In this document: positions 1 to 6,135 of the stretch, piece by piece
Numbering within the stretch: the first letter of the stretch is position 1
Layout: the number at the start of each line of letters is the position of its first letter
From: Gammaproteobacteria bacterium
GTDB lineage: Bacteria > Pseudomonadota > Gammaproteobacteria > Pseudomonadales > Pseudohongiellaceae
Direction: 5' to 3'
NCBI GenBank assembly: GCA_003451715.1
Contig: DMJN01000143.1
Coordinates: 1 to 7,074 of the forward strand
DNA length: 7,074 nt
The notes under the pieces: model-generated
Told to the model about the DNA's origin: nothing
The model's database searches: none
Seen by the model: the letters and a program-made list of their open reading frames with translations, nothing else
Translations under genes and position numbers: made by a program

Positions 1-340
1 CGATACCCAGATAATTGACTTCTTGCGGATCTGACAGTCGATAGAGGTCGAAATGGTAGATGCGACATTGGGCAAACTCATAGGGCTCAACGAGCGTATA
101 GGTAGGGCTTTTTACGGCCCCTGAATAGCCATAACCGCGCATGATTCCCCGGGTGAGTGTGGTCTTGCCTGCACCCAGGTCACCCAGGAGATGTAACACA
201 CCGCCGGTGGAGGGTACGCCCACACCAGATTCAGGCACCAACTTGCAATTGTTCTCGGGGCAAAAAGTCGCCGCGGCGAGCCGTTTGCCGAAATCGATAG
301 TGGCTTCCTCGTCGGTGAGCAGTGTGTGAAATTCAGACAT
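1..340 (-). CDS. tsaE: tRNA threonylcarbamoyladenosine biosynthesis protein TsaE (3' end cut by window edge)
   Basis: TsaE is the P-loop ATPase that works with TsaB and TsaD in the cytoplasm to place the t6A modification at position 37 of ANN-decoding tRNAs. The first 113 codons are visible, from an ATG at 340; the C-terminal part lies beyond the left edge. Seen directly: a Walker A motif GDLGAGKT at residues 53-60, the family block KSPTYTLVEPY at about 77-87, and IYHFDLYRLSDP at about 94-105, all closely matching my recollection of E. coli TsaE. Compared with E. coli there are roughly 18 extra residues, rich in Gly, Pro, Val and Ser, just before the Walker A strand (about residues 28-48). 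The gene starts 15 bp after the nnr stop, so it is most likely translated from the same message. No clear Shine-Dalgarno is visible before the ATG, which suggests coupling to nnr or a weak site. Confidence 0.95.
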   Translation of the reverse strand, partial: MSEFHTLLTDEEATIDFGKRLAAATFCPENNCKLVPESGVGVPSTGGVLHLLGDLGAGKTTLTRGIMRGYGYSGAVKSPTYTLVEPYEFAQCRIYHFDLYRLSDPQEVNYLGI

Positions 341-355
341 GTCAAATACACGGAG

Positions 356-1930
356 TTAGAGAGATGGATTGACCAATTGGCGAATAAAAGGAAACAGGTC
401 GGTAGCCACCATGCCTCGTTGCCCACCGGATTCCATGGCGAGATCGGCTGCCTCGCCGTGAATACAAATGGCACAGGTCAGACTCTGCTCAAGCGTCAAA
501 CCCTGGGCGACCAGGGCGGCTGTAATTCCGGATAGCACGTCCCCCATACCGCCAGTTGCCATGCCAGCATTGCCTTCGGTGCACAAATAGATTGGTTCGG
601 CACTGTCTTCGCTGCCGGCACAGATCAGACTGCCACTTCCCTTAAGCAGGCAACATCCTCCCCAACGATTATGAAGCTCTACCACCGCAGCAAATCTATC
701 CTGCTGGATATCGGCCACCGACATGGCCAGCAGACTGGCAGCTTCGCCGGGGTGGGGAGTCAATATCCAGTTGTCTCTCCTGAGCGGCGCACCGCTATCA
801 ACCCGTTTAGACAATAGATTCAATCCGTCGGCGTCCACTACCAATGGCTTATTTGCCGCGACTTGAGCGCTCAGGGCGAGTTGCAATAAGTCACGAGACC
901 ACTGATTGCGACCCAGTCCGGGACCAATTACGATCACGTCCGCCTTGGCCACCAAGTCATCAGCACCTGCATGCTCGTCTTCCGTGCCCGACACCATGAT
1001 CTCTGGTCGGCGCGCCAGCAATGCCGGTCGATGCACCGAACGGGTAAGTACGCTGACCAGGCCGGCACCACTGCGCAGGGCAGCTTCTGCCGCCAGCAGA
1101 ACAGCTCCGCCATAGCCATGGTCGCCACCTATTATCAGCACATGGCCATGATTGCCTTTGTGAGAAGACTGAGCACGGGGTATCAGGCACTCAGAAACAG
1201 TGTTGATATCGATGCGCCGCACCGTTGGCGGTGGTGAAGCGTCACTGCTATACACCCCATCGGGAACATCCAGGTCGTTGAATACAATGGTCCCTGCAAA
1301 ATCCCTGCCCTGACCTGACAGTAAGCCCCTTTTCATACCGATGAAGGTCACTGTGACATCGGCCACGATTGTGCTGCCCATGGCGTTACCCGTGTCGGCA
1401 TTCAATCCCGAAGGGATGTCGATTGCCAGCACTGGACAATCCGCGGCGTTAATTCCGTCGATAGCCTGCTGGTAGTCACCTGTCACATCTCGATCCAAGC
1501 CTGTGCCTAACAGTGCATCGACTATGACAGTGTGGGCATGGTCCAGCTCTTCCCGCTGCTGAAAATCTGCCAGGGCTAGCAGCTCCACCTGCTGCTGTTG
1601 CGCCCAATCCATGGCTTGCTTTGCATCACCGTGCAACTTTGCGCTATCACCTACCTGGATTACTTCCACGCTCAGGCCAAACTCTCTGGCGAGTCCTGCC
1701 AGGATGTAGCCATCGCCCCCATTGTTGCCGCTGCCTGCATACACCTGGATGAATCTCGCCTGAGGCCACTGTTCCAACAACGCGTTGAAGGCAACGGCGC
1801 CGGCTGTCTGCATCAATTTGAATCCGGCTATGCCGAGCTCGTCGATGGCAATACGGTCCAGGCGCTGTACATCGGCAGCTCGATATAAATTGCGTGGCAG
1901 TCTTGAAGTGAAATCAGTCACGACATTCAA
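356..1930 (-). CDS. nnr: bifunctional NAD(P)H-hydrate epimerase / ADP-dependent NAD(P)H-hydrate dehydratase
   Basis: Nnr (YjeF) repairs hydrated NADH and NADPH: the N-terminal domain interconverts R and S hydrates, and the C-terminal ribokinase-like domain dehydrates the S form using ADP. The 524 residues match the two-domain length of E. coli Nnr minus a short C-terminal tail. In the epimerase half I see GSGNNGGDGY (66-75), VDALLGTGLD (137-146) and DIPSGLNADTG (171-181). In the dehydratase half I see SHKGNHGHVLIIGGDHG (about 256-272), VIGPGLG (334-340), VVDADGLN (364-371), LTPHPGE (390-396) and GMATGGMGDVLSG (456-468), whose Asp464 is the expected catalytic residue. All key motifs look intact. 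The start is uncertain: the longest reading uses a TTG at 1930 directly after the marR TGA, and an in-frame GTG at 1921 is the alternative. The first residue conserved with E. coli lies well after both, and neither start has a strong Shine-Dalgarno. Confidence 0.97.
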   Translation of the reverse strand: MNVVTDFTSRLPRNLYRAADVQRLDRIAIDELGIAGFKLMQTAGAVAFNALLEQWPQARFIQVYAGSGNNGGDGYILAGLAREFGLSVEVIQVGDSAKLHGDAKQAMDWAQQQQVELLALADFQQREELDHAHTVIVDALLGTGLDRDVTGDYQQAIDGINAADCPVLAIDIPSGLNADTGNAMGSTIVADVTVTFIGMKRGLLSGQGRDFAGTIVFNDLDVPDGVYSSDASPPPTVRRIDINTVSECLIPRAQSSHKGNHGHVLIIGGDHGYGGAVLLAAEAALRSGAGLVSVLTRSVHRPALLARRPEIMVSGTEDEHAGADDLVAKADVIVIGPGLGRNQWSRDLLQLALSAQVAANKPLVVDADGLNLLSKRVDSGAPLRRDNWILTPHPGEAASLLAMSVADIQQDRFAAVVELHNRWGGCCLLKGSGSLICAGSEDSAEPIYLCTEGNAGMATGGMGDVLSGITAALVAQGLTLEQSLTCAICIHGEAADLAMESGGQRGMVATDLFPFIRQLVNPSL

Positions 1931-2371
1931 TCACTTATCAAATTTATTGATGAGCCGGCGGATCAGGCGTAAAGCCTGATCCAGTTCTTCGATGGGAATA
2001 TCCTCGGTGTTTTCAATCGCCCAGGGATCCTGCACTTCCCGCAGCTTGTTATAGACGTGGTTACCTTCCTCGGTGAGGGTAACCAGCACCGAGCGCTTGT
2101 GTTTAGGATTAGGTTCATAAATCAGAAGACCATCTTCCACCATAACATCAGTTATGCGTTGTACTGCCTGGCGCGACTGACCTAGCACTCTGGCAACACC
2201 AGGCACGGTTAGACCCGCATTTGACAGGGCAATGGCACCTATTACTTTCCAGCGGGCATGGGTTAGTCCGAGCTTCTCCGTCATGTCGTCGCCCTCGGCA
2301 ATCAACAGACCGTTGAGACGAAAGATCGAAAGCACCAGATCCAGAAACAGGATTCGTTTGGGAGAACGCAC
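1931..2371 (-). CDS. MarR-family winged helix-turn-helix transcriptional regulator
   Basis: This 146-residue protein has the layout of a MarR dimer. Helices for dimer formation lie at both ends (LDLVLSIFRLNGLL at about 10-23, and from about 127 to the C-terminus). The winged helix covers about 37-105, with LGLTHARWKVIGAIAL at 34-49, a recognition helix around SRQAVQRITDVMVEDGLL (66-83) and a basic wing NPKHKRSVLV (88-97). No Cys occurs in the protein, so a thiol-based redox switch like that of OhrR is unlikely. The start is GTG at 2371: the upstream GAGGAG at 2382-2387 is 10 nt away. An ATG at 2378 is in another frame and only 3 nt from that site. The gene is first in a run with nnr and tsaE, with its TGA directly touching the nnr TTG. 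MarR proteins usually repress their own promoter in response to a small ligand, so nnr and tsaE may fall under the same control. That is inference, and the ligand is unknown. Confidence 0.9.
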   Translation of the reverse strand: MRSPKRILFLDLVLSIFRLNGLLIAEGDDMTEKLGLTHARWKVIGAIALSNAGLTVPGVARVLGQSRQAVQRITDVMVEDGLLIYEPNPKHKRSVLVTLTEEGNHVYNKLREVQDPWAIENTEDIPIEELDQALRLIRRLINKFDK

Positions 2372-2381
2372 TCTCCATTCA

Positions 2382-2387
2382 CTCCTC
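2382..2387 (-). promoter_or_regulatory. ribosome binding site GAGGAG for marR
   Basis: On the minus strand GAGGAG is followed by 10 nt and then the GTG at 2371. The spacing is at the long end of normal for the GTG and too short (3 nt) for the out-of-frame ATG at 2378. The GTG frame alone gives MarR homology, so this site helps decide the start. Confidence 0.45.
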
Positions 2388-2404
2388 GTTTGATTTGTGC
2401 CAGC

Positions 2405-2433
2405 ATGTTGTCATTGTCTATTTCGGCAGTCAA
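2405..2433 (-). promoter_or_regulatory. candidate sigma70 promoter for marR-nnr-tsaE
   Basis: Reading the minus strand, TTGACT (2433-2428, five of six consensus bases) is followed after 17 nt by CAACAT (2410-2405, three of six, keeping the important second A and last T). Transcription would begin near 2397, giving a leader of about 25 nt that contains the GAGGAG site. A short inverted repeat, CAGT-CA-ACTG at 2427-2436, overlaps the -35 box and could be half of an autorepression operator, though 4 bp arms are weak evidence. The -10 box is poor. Confidence 0.3.
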
Positions 2434-2454
2434 CTGATCTGCCGCAGCTATTGA

Positions 2455-2542
2455 TAGGACAGATCCCGTTTTTTGTCCCCATTTTTCTCCTTCTGACATT
2501 GCTTTATTCACTGCCTTGCCAGAAAAATGGGGTCTGTCCCTA
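2455..2542. repeat. REP-like imperfect palindrome with TAGGGACAGACCCC-type ends
   Basis: The left arm (2455-2488) reads TAGGACAGATCCC, then a T-rich stretch, then TCCCCATTTTTCT. The right arm (2521-2542) reads AGAAAAATGGGGTCTGTCCC followed by TA. Its reverse complement matches both ends of the left arm, which carries about 12-13 extra bases in the middle that look like a slipped duplication of the CCC-plus-T-tract segment. The centre (2489-2520) is unpaired. The ends and size resemble REP or RAYT-linked non-autonomous palindromes common in environmental proteobacteria. It lies between the divergent marR and secreted-protein genes, so it may also supply promoter bases or a hairpin at the start of either transcript. 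Confidence 0.6.
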
Positions 2543-2580
2543 TTCTTAGAGTAGAATAGCGGCATCAGTTTCCATGGACT

Positions 2581-3141
2581 GTGAAATCACCTGTGAAGAT
2601 TAGCAATCCTCTTAGATCCGCCAGCTTCTGCCTGATCGCGAGTCTGTTACTCGTTTCCGGCTACGCAAACGCTGATGCTATTCGCGATGCGAACCGATTG
2701 CTGCGGGTAACCAACATGGGCAAACACTTCGATTCCCTGGCCCTGCGACAGACTCGCGGCATTCTGCGAACCTATGCCAGCATCGTCAGCATGTCGGCCG
2801 AAATCACCCTGCCCGAGCAAATCAAGAACTCTATTGCAGCCTGCTACGTCGATGTGTATGCCTGGGAAAAATTCCAGCCCGGAATCGCCAGGATCCTCGC
2901 CGACAACCTGAGCCAGAAACAGCTACGCCTGCTAACGGATTTCTATCTCAATCGCGGTCTGCCACCGATGGAGATACAGACGTTCAAGGACACGATTGCT
3001 ATGGCAGAGCATATCCAGCAGCTGACTGCCGAGTACATGTACCAAAATAGCGCGAGCTGCGTGGAACACGATGCTGCGCTGATTCTGGATTATCTGGCCA
3101 CCAGGGAAGAATCCAGCGAAAAGCCGTCCAACTCCGAGTAA
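2581..3141 (+). CDS. small secreted (periplasmic) protein of unknown function, possibly DUF2059-like
   Basis: I do not recognise this gene with certainty. The product is 186 residues with a Sec signal peptide: a basic N-terminus, a hydrophobic core around CLIASLLLVSGYA (17-29), and a likely cut after ANA at 31. The mature part is mainly helical, with two cysteines (C88 and C160) that could form a disulfide in the periplasm, and a polar Ser/Glu/Lys tail from about 175. The segment around ILADNLSQKQLRLLTDFYLN (105-124) resembles the helical DUF2059 repeat, where a Phe-Tyr pair is typical; this is tentative. The start is GTG at 2581 or GTG at 2593, and both keep the signal peptide; neither has an evident Shine-Dalgarno. 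An ATG at 2574 is out of frame and stops after nine codons. A weak promoter, TTGCCA (2516-2521) and TATTCT (2541-2546) 19 nt apart, would span the right arm of the palindrome. No terminator is visible after the stop. Confidence 0.8.
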   Translation: MKSPVKISNPLRSASFCLIASLLLVSGYANADAIRDANRLLRVTNMGKHFDSLALRQTRGILRTYASIVSMSAEITLPEQIKNSIAACYVDVYAWEKFQPGIARILADNLSQKQLRLLTDFYLNRGLPPMEIQTFKDTIAMAEHIQQLTAEYMYQNSASCVEHDAALILDYLATREESSEKPSNSE

Positions 3142-3360
3142 GTGGGGACAATGGGATGGGCTTCCCGGTTGCAGTACCACACTCATGATCTTCCAGAGCC
3201 AATGCCTGCACGCTGCTGGCCAGCAATAGCTGAGTAACGATTGGCCAGATTACACGGTTCACTACCAGGGAATCCTCTGAACCGAAGAGGAAGAATACTA
3301 CTACCTTTTAGTGAGTCCACAGGCTAGCTTCGATGGCTGGACCGCTTTAGACTCGGTAGC
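3142..3360. other. 219 bp intergenic region before the aceE-family gene
   Basis: I see no convincing gene here. It contains a 6 bp stem TCCTCT/AGAGGA (3273-3291, 7 nt loop) without a T-tract, so it is not a clear terminator, and no promoter with good -35 and -10 boxes. On the minus strand a GTG at 3262 opens a frame whose first 20 or so codons look like a signal peptide, but it soon runs antisense into the 2581-3141 gene. The promoter and leader of the E1 gene presumably lie here. Confidence 0.4.
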
Positions 3361-6033
3361 ATGAACAGCACGCCGCCCACAGACGCTGGGATTAGTGAAG
3401 ACAAGCAAGAATGGCTCGAAGCCATCGCAGACATCTACGAGAATTACGGCGCCGAAGGCGTGCAGCAGATTCTCCGTAGTCTCTCGCACTGGCGCAGCGA
3501 GAACAGCATCGGTGGCAGCGATGTTGCGGTTAATACTCCCTATCTGAATACCATCTCATTAGCAGACCAACCTGCCTATCCCGGCGACTCGGAAGTCGAA
3601 CAACGCATCGAGAATATTCTGCGCTGGAATGCCATGGCCATGGTATTACAGGGACAGGATTCGGGCTCCGGTGTCGGTGGACACATTGCCACCTATGCCT
3701 CGGCGGCTACCATGATGGAAGTGGGCTTTAATCATTTCTTTCGCAAGCGTTCCGACGACTACGGCGGGGACCTGGTAATCCTGCAGCCCCATACCTCCCC
3801 CGGTGTGTACGCTCGATCCTGGCTCGAGGGTGTATTGGAGAAGCAACTGCTGGATAATTACCGCCGCGAATTACACCCGGCAGGCGGTCTCACCTCCTAC
3901 CCTCACCCACGCTCCATGCCCGAATACTGGCAACTCGCCAATGCATCGATGGGCCTGTCGACCCCAACCGCGATCTACCAGGCACGCTTCGCCAAGTACC
4001 TGGAGAACCGCGGCTTAAAACCCAAACTGGGTGGCAAGGTGTGGTGCTACATCGGCGATGGCGAAACCGATGAGCCGGAGGTGCTGGGAAGCATCAACAT
4101 CGCGGCACGAGAGAAACTCGATAACTTGATTCTGGTGGTGAATTGCAACCTGCAACGGCTGGACGGTCCGGTGCGGGGCAATAGCAAGATTATCCAGGAA
4201 CTGGAAGCCTCCTTCACAGGCTCTGGCTGGAACATCATCAAGGTGATCTGGGGGGGCGGCTGGGACAAGCTGTTGGCGCAAGACGTCAACCATACCTTGC
4301 GCAGGCGCATGGAAGAATGTGTCGATGGTGACTACCAACGCTACTCGGTATTACCCGGAGACAGGCAGCGCGAGCACTGGGTCGATGGCAACGCCGAACT
4401 GGAACAAATGATGAACGCCCTGAGCGACGATGAGGTCAAGCAGATCAAGCGTGGCGGGCAGGATGTGGCTAAAATCTATGCGGCCTACCAGAAGGCTATT
4501 ACCGCTAATGGCAAGCCAACAGTAATCCTGGTCAAGACTGTGAAGGGTGATGGCATTATCGGCGCCGAAGGCAGCAACACCGTACACTCGAAGAAGATCC
4601 TGGATGGCAAACAGCGCCTCGCCATCGCCAGGAATTTTGGCATTCCACTGTCTGACGAGGCCATCATCAATGCCGAATTTTACAAACCGATCGAAGCCAG
4701 TGAGGAAATCCAGTATCTCAAAACCAGACGTGAGTCGCTTGGTGGACAGATTCCAATCCGGCAGAGTAAATGCGCCAAACTTTCACCTCCGCCGCTTAGC
4801 AGCTTCGACTCCTTAATCTATCCATCCAGTACACGCCCTCAGTCCAGTACCATGTCGCTGGTACGCATCCTTTCGATCCTGCTGCGGGACAAATCATTGA
4901 ACAAGTACATCGTTCCCATCGTGCCGGATGAGGCGCGCACTTTCGGGCTGGAAGCCTTGTTCAAGATTGCCGGGATATTTTCCTTACAGGGGCAGCGCTA
5001 TACGCCGGTGGATGCCGACACATTGGTGGCTTATCGGGAAGCCGAAGATGGCCAGATTCTGCAGGAAGGCATCTGCGAGACTGGCGCCCTGGCTTCCTTC
5101 CTGGCCGCCGGTACTGCCTATTCCATTCACGGCCTGCCGATGATTCCGTTCTACTTCTTCTATTCCATGTTCGGCTTCCAACGGGTTGGTGACATGATCT
5201 GGACCTGCGGAGATAGCCTGTGCCGCGGATTCCTGATTGGAGGTACCGCCGGTAGAACCACGCTGAACGGCGAAGGCATTCAACACCAGGATGGACACTC
5301 GCAGGTAGTTGCCAATACCTACCCCAACCTGAAGAGTTATGACCCTGCCTTTGGCTACGAATTGGTGGTGATAGTCCGGGAAGGAATTCGCCGCATGTAC
5401 GAGGAACAGGAAAACATTTTCTACTACATCACGGCCTACAATGAAAACTATGTAATGCCATCGCTGCCGAAGACGAGGTCTGTTCCGGAAGGCATACTCG
5501 CCGGGGCTTATCTTTTCTATTCCACTGAGTCCGAACAGAAATCCCAGATCCACCTACTGGGCAGCGGCTCCATCATGCAGCAGGTTCTATGTGCCAGGGA
5601 AAAGCTGGAGGCCCTGGGATACGGCGTGTCCATCTGGAGTGTCACCAGCTATAACGAATTGTATCGTGAAGCGGAACAATGCGAACGGGACAATCGGCTG
5701 CATCCGTTCAAGAAAGCCCGCGCTCCCTTCATTAAGCAGCTGTTCTTCAAAACCAGTGGTGTGTATGTGGCAGTGTCAGATTACATGAAGGCATTGCCCA
5801 ACAGCATCTCCAGCTGGATGCCGGAAAACTTCACGCCACTTGGAACCGATGGCTATGGCTTGAGTGAGTCACGAGCGGATTTGCGCGACTATTTCGAGAT
5901 CAGCCCCGACTACATCTGCCATGCTGCATTGGTAGCTTTGTTTCGCAACGAGTCAATCGATAACACGACTCTGAAGCAACAGCTGAAGAATCTCGATGTC
6001 GATGTGGACAAAGTGGACCCGTCAAGTCGTTAA
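3361..6033 (+). CDS. aceE: pyruvate dehydrogenase E1 component, AceE family (homodimeric), stand-alone paralogue
   Basis: The AceE family are thiamin diphosphate enzymes that decarboxylate pyruvate, or a related 2-oxoacid, and pass the acyl group to the lipoyl domain of an E2. The 890 residues compare with 887 in E. coli and align end to end. Expected functional residues are present: His108 and His144, the ThDP/Mg motif GDGETDEPE (232-240) with Asn263, Lys395, the lipoyl-loop His409, Asp523-Glu524 in PDEARTFG, the cofactor-activating Glu573 in QEGICE, and His642 in EGIQHQDGH (E. coli equivalents H106, H142, D230, N260, K392, H407, D521-E522, E571, H640). Differences lie beside the active site: SMGLST (196-201) replaces SMGLGP, HIATYASAA replaces HMASFQSSA, and QPHTSPG replaces QGHISPG. 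No aceF or lpd lies beside it in the window, so it may be a second E1 with another 2-oxoacid substrate, such as the MdeB type linked to 2-oxobutyrate in Pseudomonas. ATG at 3361 fits the family N-terminus, though no good Shine-Dalgarno precedes it. The C-terminus ends DKVDPSSR where E. coli has DKVNPRLA, and the stop overlaps a palindrome. Confidence 0.9.
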   Translation: MNSTPPTDAGISEDKQEWLEAIADIYENYGAEGVQQILRSLSHWRSENSIGGSDVAVNTPYLNTISLADQPAYPGDSEVEQRIENILRWNAMAMVLQGQDSGSGVGGHIATYASAATMMEVGFNHFFRKRSDDYGGDLVILQPHTSPGVYARSWLEGVLEKQLLDNYRRELHPAGGLTSYPHPRSMPEYWQLANASMGLSTPTAIYQARFAKYLENRGLKPKLGGKVWCYIGDGETDEPEVLGSINIAAREKLDNLILVVNCNLQRLDGPVRGNSKIIQELEASFTGSGWNIIKVIWGGGWDKLLAQDVNHTLRRRMEECVDGDYQRYSVLPGDRQREHWVDGNAELEQMMNALSDDEVKQIKRGGQDVAKIYAAYQKAITANGKPTVILVKTVKGDGIIGAEGSNTVHSKKILDGKQRLAIARNFGIPLSDEAIINAEFYKPIEASEEIQYLKTRRESLGGQIPIRQSKCAKLSPPPLSSFDSLIYPSSTRPQSSTMSLVRILSILLRDKSLNKYIVPIVPDEARTFGLEALFKIAGIFSLQGQRYTPVDADTLVAYREAEDGQILQEGICETGALASFLAAGTAYSIHGLPMIPFYFFYSMFGFQRVGDMIWTCGDSLCRGFLIGGTAGRTTLNGEGIQHQDGHSQVVANTYPNLKSYDPAFGYELVVIVREGIRRMYEEQENIFYYITAYNENYVMPSLPKTRSVPEGILAGAYLFYSTESEQKSQIHLLGSGSIMQQVLCAREKLEALGYGVSIWSVTSYNELYREAEQCERDNRLHPFKKARAPFIKQLFFKTSGVYVAVSDYMKALPNSISSWMPENFTPLGTDGYGLSESRADLRDYFEISPDYICHAALVALFRNESIDNTTLKQQLKNLDVDVDKVDPSSR

Positions 6034-6131
6034 AATGGGGTCAGAGTAAAAATACAGTAGTTTAGGTAAAGAACTACTGAAACTACTGCATTTTCAAAAA
6101 AACTACTGTATTTTTACTCTGACCCCATTTT
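6032..6131. repeat. perfect 32 bp inverted repeat, REP/MITE-like element
   Basis: The arms at 6032-6063 and 6100-6131 are exact reverse complements over 32 bp: AAAATGGGGTCAGAG, then TAAAAATACAGTAGTTT, and its mirror. A 36 nt centre (6064-6099) separates them. The ends resemble sequences often seen beside RAYT genes and as scattered non-autonomous copies. The element contains no gene. It begins on the last two bases of the E1 stop codon and ends 4 bp before the stop of the convergent VOC gene, so it accounts for nearly the whole intergenic space. Confidence 0.9.
6072..6108 (+). repeat. three direct copies of AACTACTG inside the palindrome
   Basis: AACTACTG occurs at 6072-6079, 6081-6088 and 6101-6108, and once inverted (CAGTAGTT) at 6055-6062. 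The second and third copies continue as CATTTT and TATTTT, so the element seems to have grown by local duplication of its arm tip. The left arm could pair with any of the three copies, giving alternative hairpins. Confidence 0.75.
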
Positions 6132-6135
6132 TTGT

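Larger units (their letters stand above)
2344..2445 (-). pseudogene. possible remnant of the C-terminal end of a RAYT (REP-associated transposase) gene
   Basis: An open minus-strand frame, different from that of marR, encodes a stretch including LTAEIDNDNMLAQIKRGVNG and then VLPNESCF. I recall a similar pattern near the C-terminus of many RAYTs: a helix ending in an Ile-Arg step, an Asn-Gly turn, then a Val-Leu-Gly-x-Glu-x-Phe-like block. The scrap has no catalytic region, and a REP-like palindrome lies immediately on its 5' side, as expected next to RAYT genes. It runs into the first codons of marR in another frame. The match is from memory and short, so this is a weak call; a chance open frame is the alternative. 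Confidence 0.2.
6032..6133. terminator. probable bidirectional transcription terminator between convergent genes
   Basis: The long hairpin formed by the 32 bp inverted repeat has a GC-rich foot (GGGGTCAGAG/CTCTGACCCC). It is followed on the plus strand by six T (6128-6133) and on the minus strand by TTTT from the mirror end. It lies exactly between the plus-strand E1 and minus-strand VOC stops. The stem is far longer than in a typical intrinsic terminator, so the role is inferred from structure and position. Confidence 0.5.

Noticed and set aside
112..474. 120-codon minus-strand frame across the tsaE-nnr junction
   Set aside because: Overlaps two well-supported genes in another frame and shows no family motif.
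2148..2378. ATG at 2378 as the start of a gene near the GAGGAG site
   Set aside because: Its frame gives no MarR homology and the ribosome site would be only 3 nt away.
3142..3165. TGGGGACAATGGG as a third REP copy
   Set aside because: There is a short similarity to the GGGGACA end but no matching second arm nearby.
3273..3291. Stem TCCTCT/AGAGGA as a terminator
   Set aside because: Only 6 bp with no following T-run, and it lies over 130 bp past the preceding stop.
4015..4338. 107-codon minus-strand frame
   Set aside because: Antisense shadow of the ThDP-binding region of the E1 gene.
4738..4845. Possible frameshift in the less conserved middle of the E1 gene
   Set aside because: The segment aligns in length with the variable linker of E. 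coli AceE, and strong homology resumes in the same frame at the DEARTFG block.
4984..5553. 189-codon open frame on the minus strand
   Set aside because: It lies wholly antisense to the conserved AceE-family coding sequence, whose frame carries all the expected motifs; it has no recognisable domain of its own.
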